Positions 27,410 through 35,913 of a stretch of 64,000 nt of DNA are shown one piece after another (position 1 is the stretch's first letter; each line of letters opens with the position of its first letter). This DNA comes from Akkermansia muciniphila (GTDB lineage Bacteria; Verrucomicrobiota; Verrucomicrobiia; Limisphaerales; SXTU01): contig CAMCFN010000018.1 of NCBI GenBank assembly GCA_945874145.1, positions 1 through 64,000 of the forward strand, in the 5' to 3' direction. The translations under genes and the position numbers were made by a program. A model generated the notes under the pieces. The model searched no databases and had not been told where the DNA came from. It saw nothing but the letters and a program-made list of their open reading frames with translations.

Positions 27410-28165
27410 ATGAACCATTTCAGTTTGCGTGCCCTCGCCTTAGCCCTGCTGTTTGCCACCGTCTCGCTTTCAGCGGCTGAACCGCTGGCCCGCGGGTTTC
27501 AGCAGCGCACCCTGACCGATTCGGAAGGCCGGCAGCATCCGTTTGTTATCTATGTGCCAGCCAAGTTTGAGCCCGGCAGCCAGCCGCCGGTGCTGCTCTT
27601 CCTCCATGGTGCGGGCGAGCGCGGCACGAACAACATCGATCAGATCATGGTCGGGCTTGGCCCGGCCATCTGGAAGCGGAAGCCCTCGTTCCCCTTCGTC
27701 ACCGTCATTCCACAGTGCCGCACCGGCTCGAACTGGCTCGCGGACGGTCCAGACGCGCAGTGGGCGATGGCCATGTTGCGCCAGACGCAAAAGGAGTTCG
27801 GCACCGATCCTGATCGCGTGTATCTGACCGGCCTTTCCATGGGGGGCAGCGGCACTTGGAGCCTCGCGGCAAAGGACCCTTCTGCCTGGGCGGCCATTGT
27901 GCCAATGTGCTCGGGACCGGATGCGGCGAATGCAGCGAAGTTTGCCATCGCGCGTTTGCCTATCTGGAACTTCTGCGGCGACAAGGACCGCCCGCAGACC
28001 GTGCAGGCCAACCGCACCATGCACGAAGCCCTCACCAAGGCTGGAGCGAATGCCAAATACACCGAGTATCCCGGCGTGGGCCACAACTGCTGGGACGACG
28101 CCTACGCCACCGATGCGCTTTACGCGTGGCTGCTGGAACAGGCGCGCAGCAAGAACAAGAAGTGA
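27410..28165 (+). CDS. Secreted alpha/beta-hydrolase (esterase, PHB-depolymerase/prolyl-oligopeptidase-like)
   Basis: A 251-residue exported hydrolase with signal peptide MNHFSLRALALALLFATVSLSA. The oxyanion motif is LLFLHGAGERG (about 62-72), the nucleophile is S143 in GLSMGGSGTW, the acid is probably D191 or D193 (FCGDKDR), and the histidine is H225 in PGVGHNCWDDA. This pattern is typical of predicted carboxylesterases related to feruloyl or acetylxylan esterases. With the GDSL hydrolase close by, a role in polysaccharide de-esterification is a reasonable inference. Confidence 0.87.
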   Translation: MNHFSLRALALALLFATVSLSAAEPLARGFQQRTLTDSEGRQHPFVIYVPAKFEPGSQPPVLLFLHGAGERGTNNIDQIMVGLGPAIWKRKPSFPFVTVIPQCRTGSNWLADGPDAQWAMAMLRQTQKEFGTDPDRVYLTGLSMGGSGTWSLAAKDPSAWAAIVPMCSGPDAANAAKFAIARLPIWNFCGDKDRPQTVQANRTMHEALTKAGANAKYTEYPGVGHNCWDDAYATDALYAWLLEQARSKNKK

Positions 28166-28311
28166 ACCTTGAGGCGAACCCTCCTGTCCACCGCCAGCCA
28201 GTCTCGATTGGCATCGCGACCGGGGTGTTCCCGCTGCGCGCCACCGAACTTCTGGTTGACCCCTCCTTCGCTTTGTTGGCTCAATGCCCCCGCTCTAACC
28301 CAACACGCCAC

Positions 28312-30633
28312 ATGGCCATCAACACCGCAGGGAGTGGCTGGTTCCGGTATCTCAGGACTTCGCTCGTCCGCAGCCTGTCGAGGCTGGGATGGCTGACGGC
28401 TCTGGCCCTTGGACTAGTCTCCTCCGCCTACGGTGCCGAACGCTTCGACGACATTTCCGTTTCCCCGCAGGTGTTCTTTCAAGGCCAGACCTACCATGGC
28501 TACGTCGAGATGCGGTTCGCGGTGGAGAACGCCTCTACCGACCGCACGCGTAAGGTCACGCTCGCCACGCCGCACACGGCGCACGGCTGGGGTAACAACC
28601 TCCGGCGTGTCGAGCGCACGGTGACTGTGAGCCCCGGTGCGACGGTGAATGTCACGCTCTGGCAGCCGCCGCTCATGCTCAACGGTGACAACCAGGTCGA
28701 AGTCTTCGTGGACGGTCGTTATCGTGGGGCCATCCCGCGCGGCGGCAACAACCAGCACATGCAGCGCAACGCCAGCATCCCCGGAGGCCCGCGCAGCGTG
28801 CTCGTGAGCCGCAGCTTGAACAGCGATGACTTGGACAAGGCGTTTCGGGGTGGCGTCACCGCGAAGGGGCCGACAGGGCATTATTCCGCCGACCAAGCCA
28901 CGGGCGCGCCGAACGTGCCGCGCGGCGCGGCCGGGCTGAACCAGTTCGCCTGGACGCCGGACCGCGCTGGCTTCAGCAGCCCCGATTGGCTCGAACTCGA
29001 CTTCAATCCCGCCCGGACCAATCCGACCACGCTGCGCATCCACAAGCTGGCGTGGGACGCCGCTTTCAAAACTGTCGTGCTCAAGGGCGCGGACGGCTCG
29101 GTCATCGCCACCCTCGCAGTCACGAACCACGTGGACCGCAGCCAGAGCTTGAGCGTGCTGACCGTCCCCTTGCCTCCGCTGACGAACGCGATTCGCACCG
29201 TGCGGCTGGAGATGGACACGCGCACTGCCGGTGGCCAGGTGAACGTGGACGCGGTGGAGCTGACGGATGGCTCGACGCCCAGTTTCGCCACCGACGCCCG
29301 CGCCAGTCGCACCTGGGCGATGGGCACGACCGGCATTTCCTCCTCCACGGCGTATCAAGGTCCCACCGTCCTCCGCTGCGAACTGGAGGCCAGCGGCTGG
29401 AGCGAGTCGTGGCTGGCCTTCACGCCGTTCGACCTCGTCGTGCTCTCCCGCACCGACCTCGCCGCGATGACGGCGGCGCAGCAGAGCGCGCTGTGGAGCT
29501 ACATCGAGGCCGGGGGTGGACTGGCGGTGTTGGGGCTGACGGAACTGCCCAAGCTGTGGCAGCCCGCTGCGACTCCCAACCCCTCTCCGTTCCGGCCCAG
29601 CGGCATGAGCCGGCACTACCTCGGCTTCGGCCAGTGCATGGTGACGGAGGGGGTGAGCATCACCGCATTGAACCGCGTCCAGACCGACCTGATGCGCGAG
29701 ATGGCCCGCGAGTGCGGCCAGGTCTGGCAATCCATGCCCACCGAGGGCAACGCCAACAGCGAGTTTCCAGTGGTCGAGGATGCGCGAATTCCGGTGCGCG
29801 GCATTGTCTTCATCATGCTGGCGTTCATCCTCGCGGTCGGGCCGCTGAACATCTTCTTCTGCGCCCGGGCCAACCGTCGCACGGCGATGCTCTGCACCAT
29901 CCCGCTGATTTCCTTCATCACCTGCGCCATCGTCTTCGGCTACTCGCTCGTGAGCGAAGGCATCACGCCCACCACCCGCACGGAGGCTGTGACTGTCCTC
30001 GACCAGGTTTCGCACCGCGCCACGACGCTTGCGCGGCAGGCGTTCTACACGCCGCTCACTCCCGGCGACGGCCTCCGCTACAGCCACGACACCGAGGTAA
30101 CGCCGCTGCTGGACGTGAACCGCTACGACGGCGGCAACTCTCGTGAACTGGAGCTGTCGCAAGCGCAACACCTCACGCGCGGCTGGGTCACGGCGCGCGT
30201 CCCCGCGCACTTCGCGTTGCGCAAGTCCGAGACGCGCCGCGAGCGCATCACGATGCAGAAGCTGCCGGATGGGCGGGTGACAGTGGTCAACGGGCTGGGC
30301 GCAGATATCCAGGCGTTGTGGCTGCGGGATGACAAAGGGCGCTTGTTCAAGGGCCAAGCGCTCAAGGCCGGACAGAATTCGGCCCTGTTCGCTGATCCGG
30401 GAAGCACCGTGTCGGTCGCCCCGCCGGTCAACAAGATATCCGGCCTATACCAAGGTTCCTGGGTGGCAGCGCATGAGGCTTTGACGACGGCCCGAGACAC
30501 CTATCTCGCGCCGGGTAACTATCTGGCGGTGATGGATGAAACCCCGTTCATCGAAACCGGCCTCGCCAAACCCGGCAAGTCCCGCTCCCGCCAAACCATC
30601 ATCGGCCTGCTCGGCCCGGAGGACGTGAAATGA
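28312..30633 (+). CDS. Membrane protein with GATase-like region, partner of ABC-2 transporter
   Basis: A 773-residue protein. The ATG at 28312 gives an N-terminal hydrophobic signal or anchor (SRLGWLTALALGLVSSAYGA); the long upstream frame overlaps the esterase gene and is not used. The N-terminal half is beta-rich. A glutamine-amidotransferase-like segment has FTPFDLVVLSRTDLAAM and YIEAGGGLAVLGLTEL. Two membrane helices follow (GIVFIMLAFILAVGPLNIFF; LCTIPLISFITCAIVFGYSL), and then a C-terminal beta-rich domain. The stop overlaps the ABC ATPase start by 4 bp, so it belongs to that operon. Function unknown. Confidence 0.8.
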   Translation: MAINTAGSGWFRYLRTSLVRSLSRLGWLTALALGLVSSAYGAERFDDISVSPQVFFQGQTYHGYVEMRFAVENASTDRTRKVTLATPHTAHGWGNNLRRVERTVTVSPGATVNVTLWQPPLMLNGDNQVEVFVDGRYRGAIPRGGNNQHMQRNASIPGGPRSVLVSRSLNSDDLDKAFRGGVTAKGPTGHYSADQATGAPNVPRGAAGLNQFAWTPDRAGFSSPDWLELDFNPARTNPTTLRIHKLAWDAAFKTVVLKGADGSVIATLAVTNHVDRSQSLSVLTVPLPPLTNAIRTVRLEMDTRTAGGQVNVDAVELTDGSTPSFATDARASRTWAMGTTGISSSTAYQGPTVLRCELEASGWSESWLAFTPFDLVVLSRTDLAAMTAAQQSALWSYIEAGGGLAVLGLTELPKLWQPAATPNPSPFRPSGMSRHYLGFGQCMVTEGVSITALNRVQTDLMREMARECGQVWQSMPTEGNANSEFPVVEDARIPVRGIVFIMLAFILAVGPLNIFFCARANRRTAMLCTIPLISFITCAIVFGYSLVSEGITPTTRTEAVTVLDQVSHRATTLARQAFYTPLTPGDGLRYSHDTEVTPLLDVNRYDGGNSRELELSQAQHLTRGWVTARVPAHFALRKSETRRERITMQKLPDGRVTVVNGLGADIQALWLRDDKGRLFKGQALKAGQNSALFADPGSTVSVAPPVNKISGLYQGSWVAAHEALTTARDTYLAPGNYLAVMDETPFIETGLAKPGKSRSRQTIIGLLGPEDVK

Positions 30634-31559
30634 AAGTTCAAGTGCGCGGCCTCCACAAACGCTTCGGCAAAACCATTGCCGTGGACAACTTCACGTTCTC
30701 CTTCGACAACGGGCATGTCTTCGGCTTCGTCGGCCCGAACGGCGCGGGCAAGACCACGACGATGCGCGTCATCGCCACTCTCGAGGAGCCGACCGAGGGC
30801 GACGTGCTCATCAACGGCGTCTCCGTCCGCGAGGAGCCGGAGTATGCGCGCCGCTGTGTCGGCTACGTGCCCGACTCGTTGCCCGCGCATAACGACGTGA
30901 CGGTCCACGAGTATCTGGATTTCTACGCTCGGGCTTACGGCTTGCAGGGCGCGAAGCGGCGCGAGGCGGTCGGGGCGGTGGAGGAGTTCACCGGCGTCAC
31001 GGGTATCCTCGACAAGCATCTCAAGGCGCTCTCCAAGGGCATGAAGCAGCGCGTCACGCTGGGCCGCGCGCTCATCCACAACCCCGACGTGCTCATCCTC
31101 GACGAACCCGCCGCCGGCCTCGATCCGCGCGCGCGCGTTGAACTGCGCGAGCTGCTGATGGTGCTGGCCACGCAGAACAAGGCCATCCTCATCAGCTCGC
31201 ACATCCTCACCGAGCTGACGGAGATTTGTAACGGCGTGGTCATCGTCGAGCGCGGCAGGCTGCTGGAGTCCGGCACGGTCGCGGAAGTGTTGAAGAAGAG
31301 CACGCCGCATCGCGCCTTCGCCATCCGCGTGCTGGGTGAGGCCTCGGCGCTGGTGAAGGAGTTGCTCCAAACCCCGCACGTCATCAATGCTCGCGAGGTA
31401 AGCGGCGAGGTGCTGCTCGAACTTGAAGGCGAGGAATCCGCCGGCTGCGAACTCCTTGCGACGCTCATCAGCAAGGGCTTCAAAATCGCCGAGTTCAAGC
31501 AGAGCAAGGCGAACTTGGAGGACATCTTCATGAACGTGACGAAGGGAGGAGTGCAGTGA
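30630..31559 (+). CDS. ABC transporter ATP-binding protein
   Basis: A 309-residue ATPase of the ABC-2/NatA-like type. Walker A is GPNGAGKTTT (residues 35-44), the signature is LSKGMKQR (134-141), Walker B is VLILDEP (154-160) with the D-loop AAGLDPRA. The last about 90 residues form the usual C-terminal extension. It powers the adjacent permease. Start and stop both overlap neighbouring genes (ATGA at 30630, GTGA at 31556), which indicates tight translational coupling. Confidence 0.93.
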   Translation: MKVQVRGLHKRFGKTIAVDNFTFSFDNGHVFGFVGPNGAGKTTTMRVIATLEEPTEGDVLINGVSVREEPEYARRCVGYVPDSLPAHNDVTVHEYLDFYARAYGLQGAKRREAVGAVEEFTGVTGILDKHLKALSKGMKQRVTLGRALIHNPDVLILDEPAAGLDPRARVELRELLMVLATQNKAILISSHILTELTEICNGVVIVERGRLLESGTVAEVLKKSTPHRAFAIRVLGEASALVKELLQTPHVINAREVSGEVLLELEGEESAGCELLATLISKGFKIAEFKQSKANLEDIFMNVTKGGVQ

Positions 31560-33118
31560 ACGTTCCCACGCTCAAGAACTGGCGCACGTGGGAACCCAAT
31601 CCCATCGTCGTCAAGGAGCTTCGCCAGGCCGTGCGGAGCTGGGCGGTCACAGGGATGTTGCTCGGTTTCCTCGTTGTGCTTTTCCTCGTCACCGTAGGTT
31701 TCTTGTTGGGCCAGAGCTTCCACATCAGTCCGAACCAGGCGCTGGGCCGAGAGATTTTCCAGTTTTTTCTGCCGGTGTTGAGCCTCGTCGGCTTCGTGTT
31801 CATCCCGGTCTATGTCGGCGGACGGCTCACGGCGGAGCGCCAGGATGGCAACGTGGACATGCTCTACATCACCACGCTGTCGGCGGCCCGCATCATTCGG
31901 GGCAAGCTGCTCTGTGGTATCTACCTGCTGGTTCTTTTCTTTAGCGTGTGCGCGCCGTTCATGGTGTTTACGAACCTCCTGCGCGGCATTGACCTGCCGA
32001 CCGTTTTCGTGCTGCTTGTCGTGGCGTTCCTGCTGTCCGTGCTCTCGCTGCAAACCGCCATCTTCCTCTCGTGCCTGCCCGCGAGCAAGGGACTCAAGCT
32101 CCTCGTCGGTCTCCCGGCCGGCGGCTTCATGATGGCCCTCGTGGGCATGATGACCGCGATGTCCATGGAGATGATGCGCGAAGGCATCGGCAGCCGGCTG
32201 GGGACGTGGATCTTCTGGGGGCCGGCGTTGAGCGCGACCTTCATCGGCCTGCTGTTGTTTGGGTTCATGCACCTCGCCGCCATCGCGCTCGTGTCGCCCG
32301 CCTCGGCGAACCGCGCCTTGCCGCTGCGCAGTTACGCCACGGGGGTATGGTTGCTCACACTGTTGCTCACCGTGGGGTGGGCAGCTTGGGGGGGGACGCT
32401 TGAACCCATCGCTGCCTGGACCTCGTTCGCAACGGGCATTCTCATCGCCGCGTTGCTCATCTCCGTCAGCGAAGGGGATGAGCAGAGTGCCCGCATCCGC
32501 CGCACCATCCCCGAGTCCGGCCCCAAGCGCGCGCTGGCCTTCTTCTTCTACAGCGGCTCGGCTGGCGGTCTGGCGTGGACGTTCCTGCTCGCCGTCGCCA
32601 CGGCGCTCTGGGCGAGTCTTTCCCTGGATGTGAAGCTGCTCGATTCGCTCTCGATGGCTTGGAGCGGGCGGGCGGCTTCGGCTCGCTCCTTCGGCGCGTT
32701 CTCAGGCGAGCTGGAAATGACCCTGTCCACCCTCTTCCTCTACGCGCTGGCCTACTGTCTCTACGGCCTCTTCATCCACCGCCGGTTCCAGCCGCATCGC
32801 CCGGCCATCTTCGCCGGCCTGTGCAGCATCGCGCTCCCCGCGCTCTGGGCCATCGTGCCGAACCTCGTGCTCTTCTTCCTGAACAAGCTCTCGTGGGACG
32901 CTCTGCAAGAACGCCAGCTCGGCAACATCTTCAACATCATCGCGATGAAGGACCGCAGCTTCACGCTCGACCACCAGATGTGCGCCCTCGTGATGGTCGT
33001 CATCGGCGTGGGGTTGAACTTCCGCTGGTTCCTCGCCCAACGCCGCGCCTTCGTGCCGCTCGTGCGCGAAGCCGCCGCCGTCCCGCCCGCAACCGCCACT
33101 CCACCGCCACTGTCATGA
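31556..33118 (+). CDS. ABC-2 type transporter permease
   Basis: A 520-residue polytopic membrane protein beginning with a GTG inside the ATPase stop (GTGA), preceded by a GGGAGGAG ribosome-binding site. The N-terminus has the NPIVVKELRQAVRSWAV motif typical of gliding/ABC-2 permeases, then about ten to twelve hydrophobic helices, for example GMLLGFLVVLFLVTVGFLLG and SLVGFVFIPVYVGGRLTAER. It has a Pro/Ala-rich cytoplasmic end. With the ATPase it forms an exporter of unknown substrate. The 161-bp gap to the DUF58 gene is mostly occupied by repeat R3. Confidence 0.85.
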   Translation: MNVPTLKNWRTWEPNPIVVKELRQAVRSWAVTGMLLGFLVVLFLVTVGFLLGQSFHISPNQALGREIFQFFLPVLSLVGFVFIPVYVGGRLTAERQDGNVDMLYITTLSAARIIRGKLLCGIYLLVLFFSVCAPFMVFTNLLRGIDLPTVFVLLVVAFLLSVLSLQTAIFLSCLPASKGLKLLVGLPAGGFMMALVGMMTAMSMEMMREGIGSRLGTWIFWGPALSATFIGLLLFGFMHLAAIALVSPASANRALPLRSYATGVWLLTLLLTVGWAAWGGTLEPIAAWTSFATGILIAALLISVSEGDEQSARIRRTIPESGPKRALAFFFYSGSAGGLAWTFLLAVATALWASLSLDVKLLDSLSMAWSGRAASARSFGAFSGELEMTLSTLFLYALAYCLYGLFIHRRFQPHRPAIFAGLCSIALPALWAIVPNLVLFFLNKLSWDALQERQLGNIFNIIAMKDRSFTLDHQMCALVMVVIGVGLNFRWFLAQRRAFVPLVREAAAVPPATATPPPLS

Positions 33119-33129
33119 GTGGAGCCACT

Positions 33130-33274
33130 TTCAACGCAAGGACGCACAGGCGCATAGGCGTGGAGAGCCAGGGAGGCAAAGGCAATTCGCCCCGTTGGAA
33201 GTTGAGTGTTGAGCGTTGGACGTTGGACGCTTCCCCCTCTTTGCGTCTCCGCGCCTTTGCGCCTTGGCGTTGAA
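33130..33274. repeat. Dispersed repeat R3 inside the ABC/DUF58 gene run
   Basis: The left end at 33130 reads TTCAACGCAAGGACGCACAG and the right end, 33241-33274, closes with CGCCTTTGCGCCTTGGCGTT GAA; the ends are imperfect inverted repeats. The centre has short direct repeats (GTTGAG, GTTGGA). The element is about 145 bp and ends 5 bp before the DUF58 start codon, so it forms nearly all of that gene's leader. Confidence 0.8.
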
Positions 33275-33279
33275 CCCCC

Positions 33280-34140
33280 ATGTCCCCCCGCGAGCATCTC
33301 CTCTCCGGCGAAGCCCTCGGCCAGCGTTACGCGCTCGCCGTGCCGCAGACCGCGCTCGCGGGCATGACCGGCAGCCAGCTTGGCCGCCGCGCGGGCAACT
33401 CCATCGATTTCCAAGACTATCGCGAATACCAGCCCGGCGACGACCTCCGCACGATTGACTGGAACGTCTTCGCCCGCACCGACCGGCTCACCATCAAACT
33501 CTTCCGCGAAGAGGTGAACCCGCACCTCGACCTCCTCCTCGACGCCTCGCGCTCGATGGACCTGGAGAACTCGCCGAAGTCCGCCGCCACCCTGCGTCTC
33601 GCCGCGCTGCTCGGCACGGCGGCGGAGAACGGCCATTGCACGCACGCCACCTGGCTGGCGGGCGATGGCTTCCATCGCGCCGCCAACGACACGCTGCTCC
33701 CCTCCGCGTGGGACGGCCTCGCCTTCACCAGCCGCCGCCCGCTCGACGAAGCCTTCGCCATCCTTCCGCCGCGCCTGCGCCGCCTCGGCATCCGCGTGCT
33801 CATCAGCGACCTCATGTGGCCCGTCGAGCCGCTGTCCATCCTGCGTCGCCTTGCCGACGGAGCCGCCGCCGTCTTCGTCGTGCAACTTCTCGCCCAAGCC
33901 GACACCGAGCCGCCTGAGCACGGCAACATCCAGCTCGTGGACAGCGAGACCGGCGAGGAACGCGAAATCTTCGTGGATGCCACGGTCGCCGCGCAGTTCC
34001 GCGATGCGCTCGCCCGCCATCGCGAAGGCTGGGACGCCGCCTGCCGCCAGACCGGCGCGCGCTTCGTCTCGCTCGTCGCGGAAAAGCTGGATGCGTCGTT
34101 GCCCGCGTTGGAAGAGGCGCAACTGATAGTGCCGGCTTGA
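33280..34140 (+). CDS. DUF58 domain protein (VWA-like)
   Basis: A 286-residue DUF58 protein. The defining segment RRAGNSIDFQDYREYQPGDD is followed by LRTIDWNVFARTDRLTIKLF. A VWA-like core starts with LLLDASRSMDL, which retains a D-x-S-x-S MIDAS pattern. DUF58 proteins usually sit with MoxR ATPases and BatA/BatB-like proteins and are thought to help envelope protein maturation. No moxR gene is within the window. The next gene starts 6 bp after the stop. The leader is formed by repeat R3. Confidence 0.9.
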   Translation: MSPREHLLSGEALGQRYALAVPQTALAGMTGSQLGRRAGNSIDFQDYREYQPGDDLRTIDWNVFARTDRLTIKLFREEVNPHLDLLLDASRSMDLENSPKSAATLRLAALLGTAAENGHCTHATWLAGDGFHRAANDTLLPSAWDGLAFTSRRPLDEAFAILPPRLRRLGIRVLISDLMWPVEPLSILRRLADGAAAVFVVQLLAQADTEPPEHGNIQLVDSETGEEREIFVDATVAAQFRDALARHREGWDAACRQTGARFVSLVAEKLDASLPALEEAQLIVPA

Positions 34141-34146
34141 AGTGCA

Positions 34147-35913
34147 ATGCCCTTCCTGACCTACCCACTCGCGCTCCTGGCCGCCGCCGCGCTTCCCGCG
34201 CTGGCCGCCATCTACATCATGCGCAACCGCTACCGGCGGCGCGAGGTGTCGAGCCTGATGCTGTGGCAGTTCGCCGTCCTCTCGCGCGAGGGCGGCGCGA
34301 AGGTCAACCGGCTACAGCTCCCCCTCGTCTTCTTCCTCGAACTCCTCGCCCTCGCCCTCCTCGTCACCGCCGCCACCGGCCCGCGCTGGCAACTCCCCGC
34401 CCACGCCCGCCCGCTCGTCGTCATCCTCGACGACTCCGCCTCCATGCTCGCGAGTGCGGTTGCGAACAGCACGGACTCCCCCCGCTTCAAAGCCGCCGCC
34501 GCCCTCGATGACCTCCTCAAGTCCCGCAAATTCCTCTCCATCCGCCTCGTCCTCGCCGGCCCGAAGCCCCGCGTCCTCGGCAGCGCCGTGACCACCGCCA
34601 CCGAAGTCCGCGAGTCCCTTGCCCAATGGACCTGCCAGTTTCCCGACGCCGCCCTCGACGCCGCCGTCGCCCTCGCCAACGACCTCGGCGGACCGCAATC
34701 CCAACTCCTCGTCCTCACCGACCGCGCGTCCCCCGGCCGCGAGTTCACCGGCAATCGAATCCAGTGGCAGTCGTTCGGCACGTCACAACCGAACCTCGCC
34801 TTCGTCAACGCCACCCGCACCACGCACGGCGAGAGCGACCGCGTGCTGCTCGAAGTCGCGAACTTCTCCGCCAGCGCGAGCGCGAGTGCCGCCTACCGCA
34901 TCACGAGCGGGAGCAACTTGCTCCGCAGCGCCACGCTCACCTTGGAGCCACGCGCCCGGCAGCGTCTCATCCTGAACCTCCCCGCCAACACGCCCGCCAT
35001 CGAAGCCACGCTCGCCGCCGACGCCCTCGCCGCCGACAACCGCGTCACCCTCCTGCCCGCCGTCCGCAAACGCATCCGCGTGCAAAACTCGCTCGAAGAC
35101 GCCGCCCTTCGTTCACTCGTGGACAAAGCCCTCGACTCCACCGGCCTGCGCAGCTCCCTCGCCGCCGCGCCGGAACTCATCCTCCACAACGCCCGCGCCA
35201 CGCCCGCCGGCACGAACGCTTGGGGCCTCCGCCTCCTCACCGACACCAACAACCTCGCCGCCCACACCGGCCCCTTCATCGTGGACACCGCGCATCCGCT
35301 CGCGCGCGGCCTCGCCCTCGACGGCGTCGTGTGGACCGCCGGTGCGCCCGGCACGAATCAGTTCGGCCTGCCCATCGTCACCGCCGGCAACACGCCGCTG
35401 CTCTCCGCGACCGAGGACGCGCTGGGCCGCCAGCAAGTCACGCTGCATCTCATTCCCGACCGCTCGACACTCACCGCCACGCCGAACTGGCCCATCTTCT
35501 TCTGGAACCTCCTCACCTGGCGCGCGCGCGAAACGGCGGGCCTCACAGAGAGCAACTTCCGCCTCGGCTCCGAAGTCTCCATCCGCGCCCCGACGAACTC
35601 CGCGCAACTCACATTGCCCAGCGGCGCCACGCGCACGCTCACAAAGTCAGCGGAGGAATTCGTCCTCGAACCCGACACCACCGGCCTTTACATGGTCACC
35701 GCCGGCGCGAGCCGTTGGCAATTCGCCGTGAACCTCCTTGCCCCCGAGGAGTCCGACCTCGCCAATGCCAAGACCGGCAAGTGGGGCGAGTGGGAGCGCC
35801 CGGAAGAAACGCGTCGCGAATACTCTAGCGTGCTTTGGTTGTTTGTCCTCGGCGCACTCGTGGTGATGGTCATGCACCTGTTTCTCGTGACGCACAGCAA
35901 GGGGAGGGTTTGA
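34147..35913 (+). CDS. BatA-like membrane protein
   Basis: A 588-residue protein with an N-terminal BatA domain of two helices (MPFLTYPLALLAAAALPALA; LPLVFFLELLALALLVTAAT) around RYRRREVSSLMLWQF. A VWA-like domain follows (LVVILDDSASMLAS, MIDAS pattern D-x-S-x-S) to about residue 215, then a long beta-rich periplasmic section, and a final helix (VLWLFVLGALVVMVMHLFLV). The stop shares one base with the start of the following gene. It is probably a structural member of a MoxR-associated envelope complex. Confidence 0.85.
   Translation: MPFLTYPLALLAAAALPALAAIYIMRNRYRRREVSSLMLWQFAVLSREGGAKVNRLQLPLVFFLELLALALLVTAATGPRWQLPAHARPLVVILDDSASMLASAVANSTDSPRFKAAAALDDLLKSRKFLSIRLVLAGPKPRVLGSAVTTATEVRESLAQWTCQFPDAALDAAVALANDLGGPQSQLLVLTDRASPGREFTGNRIQWQSFGTSQPNLAFVNATRTTHGESDRVLLEVANFSASASASAAYRITSGSNLLRSATLTLEPRARQRLILNLPANTPAIEATLAADALAADNRVTLLPAVRKRIRVQNSLEDAALRSLVDKALDSTGLRSSLAAAPELILHNARATPAGTNAWGLRLLTDTNNLAAHTGPFIVDTAHPLARGLALDGVVWTAGAPGTNQFGLPIVTAGNTPLLSATEDALGRQQVTLHLIPDRSTLTATPNWPIFFWNLLTWRARETAGLTESNFRLGSEVSIRAPTNSAQLTLPSGATRTLTKSAEEFVLEPDTTGLYMVTAGASRWQFAVNLLAPEESDLANAKTGKWGEWERPEETRREYSSVLWLFVLGALVVMVMHLFLVTHSKGRV

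Noticed and set aside
27856-28311. An upstream extension of the 28312 gene overlapping the esterase
   Set aside because: The extension is a shadow of the esterase frame, and the ATG at 28312 gives a proper hydrophobic N-terminus.
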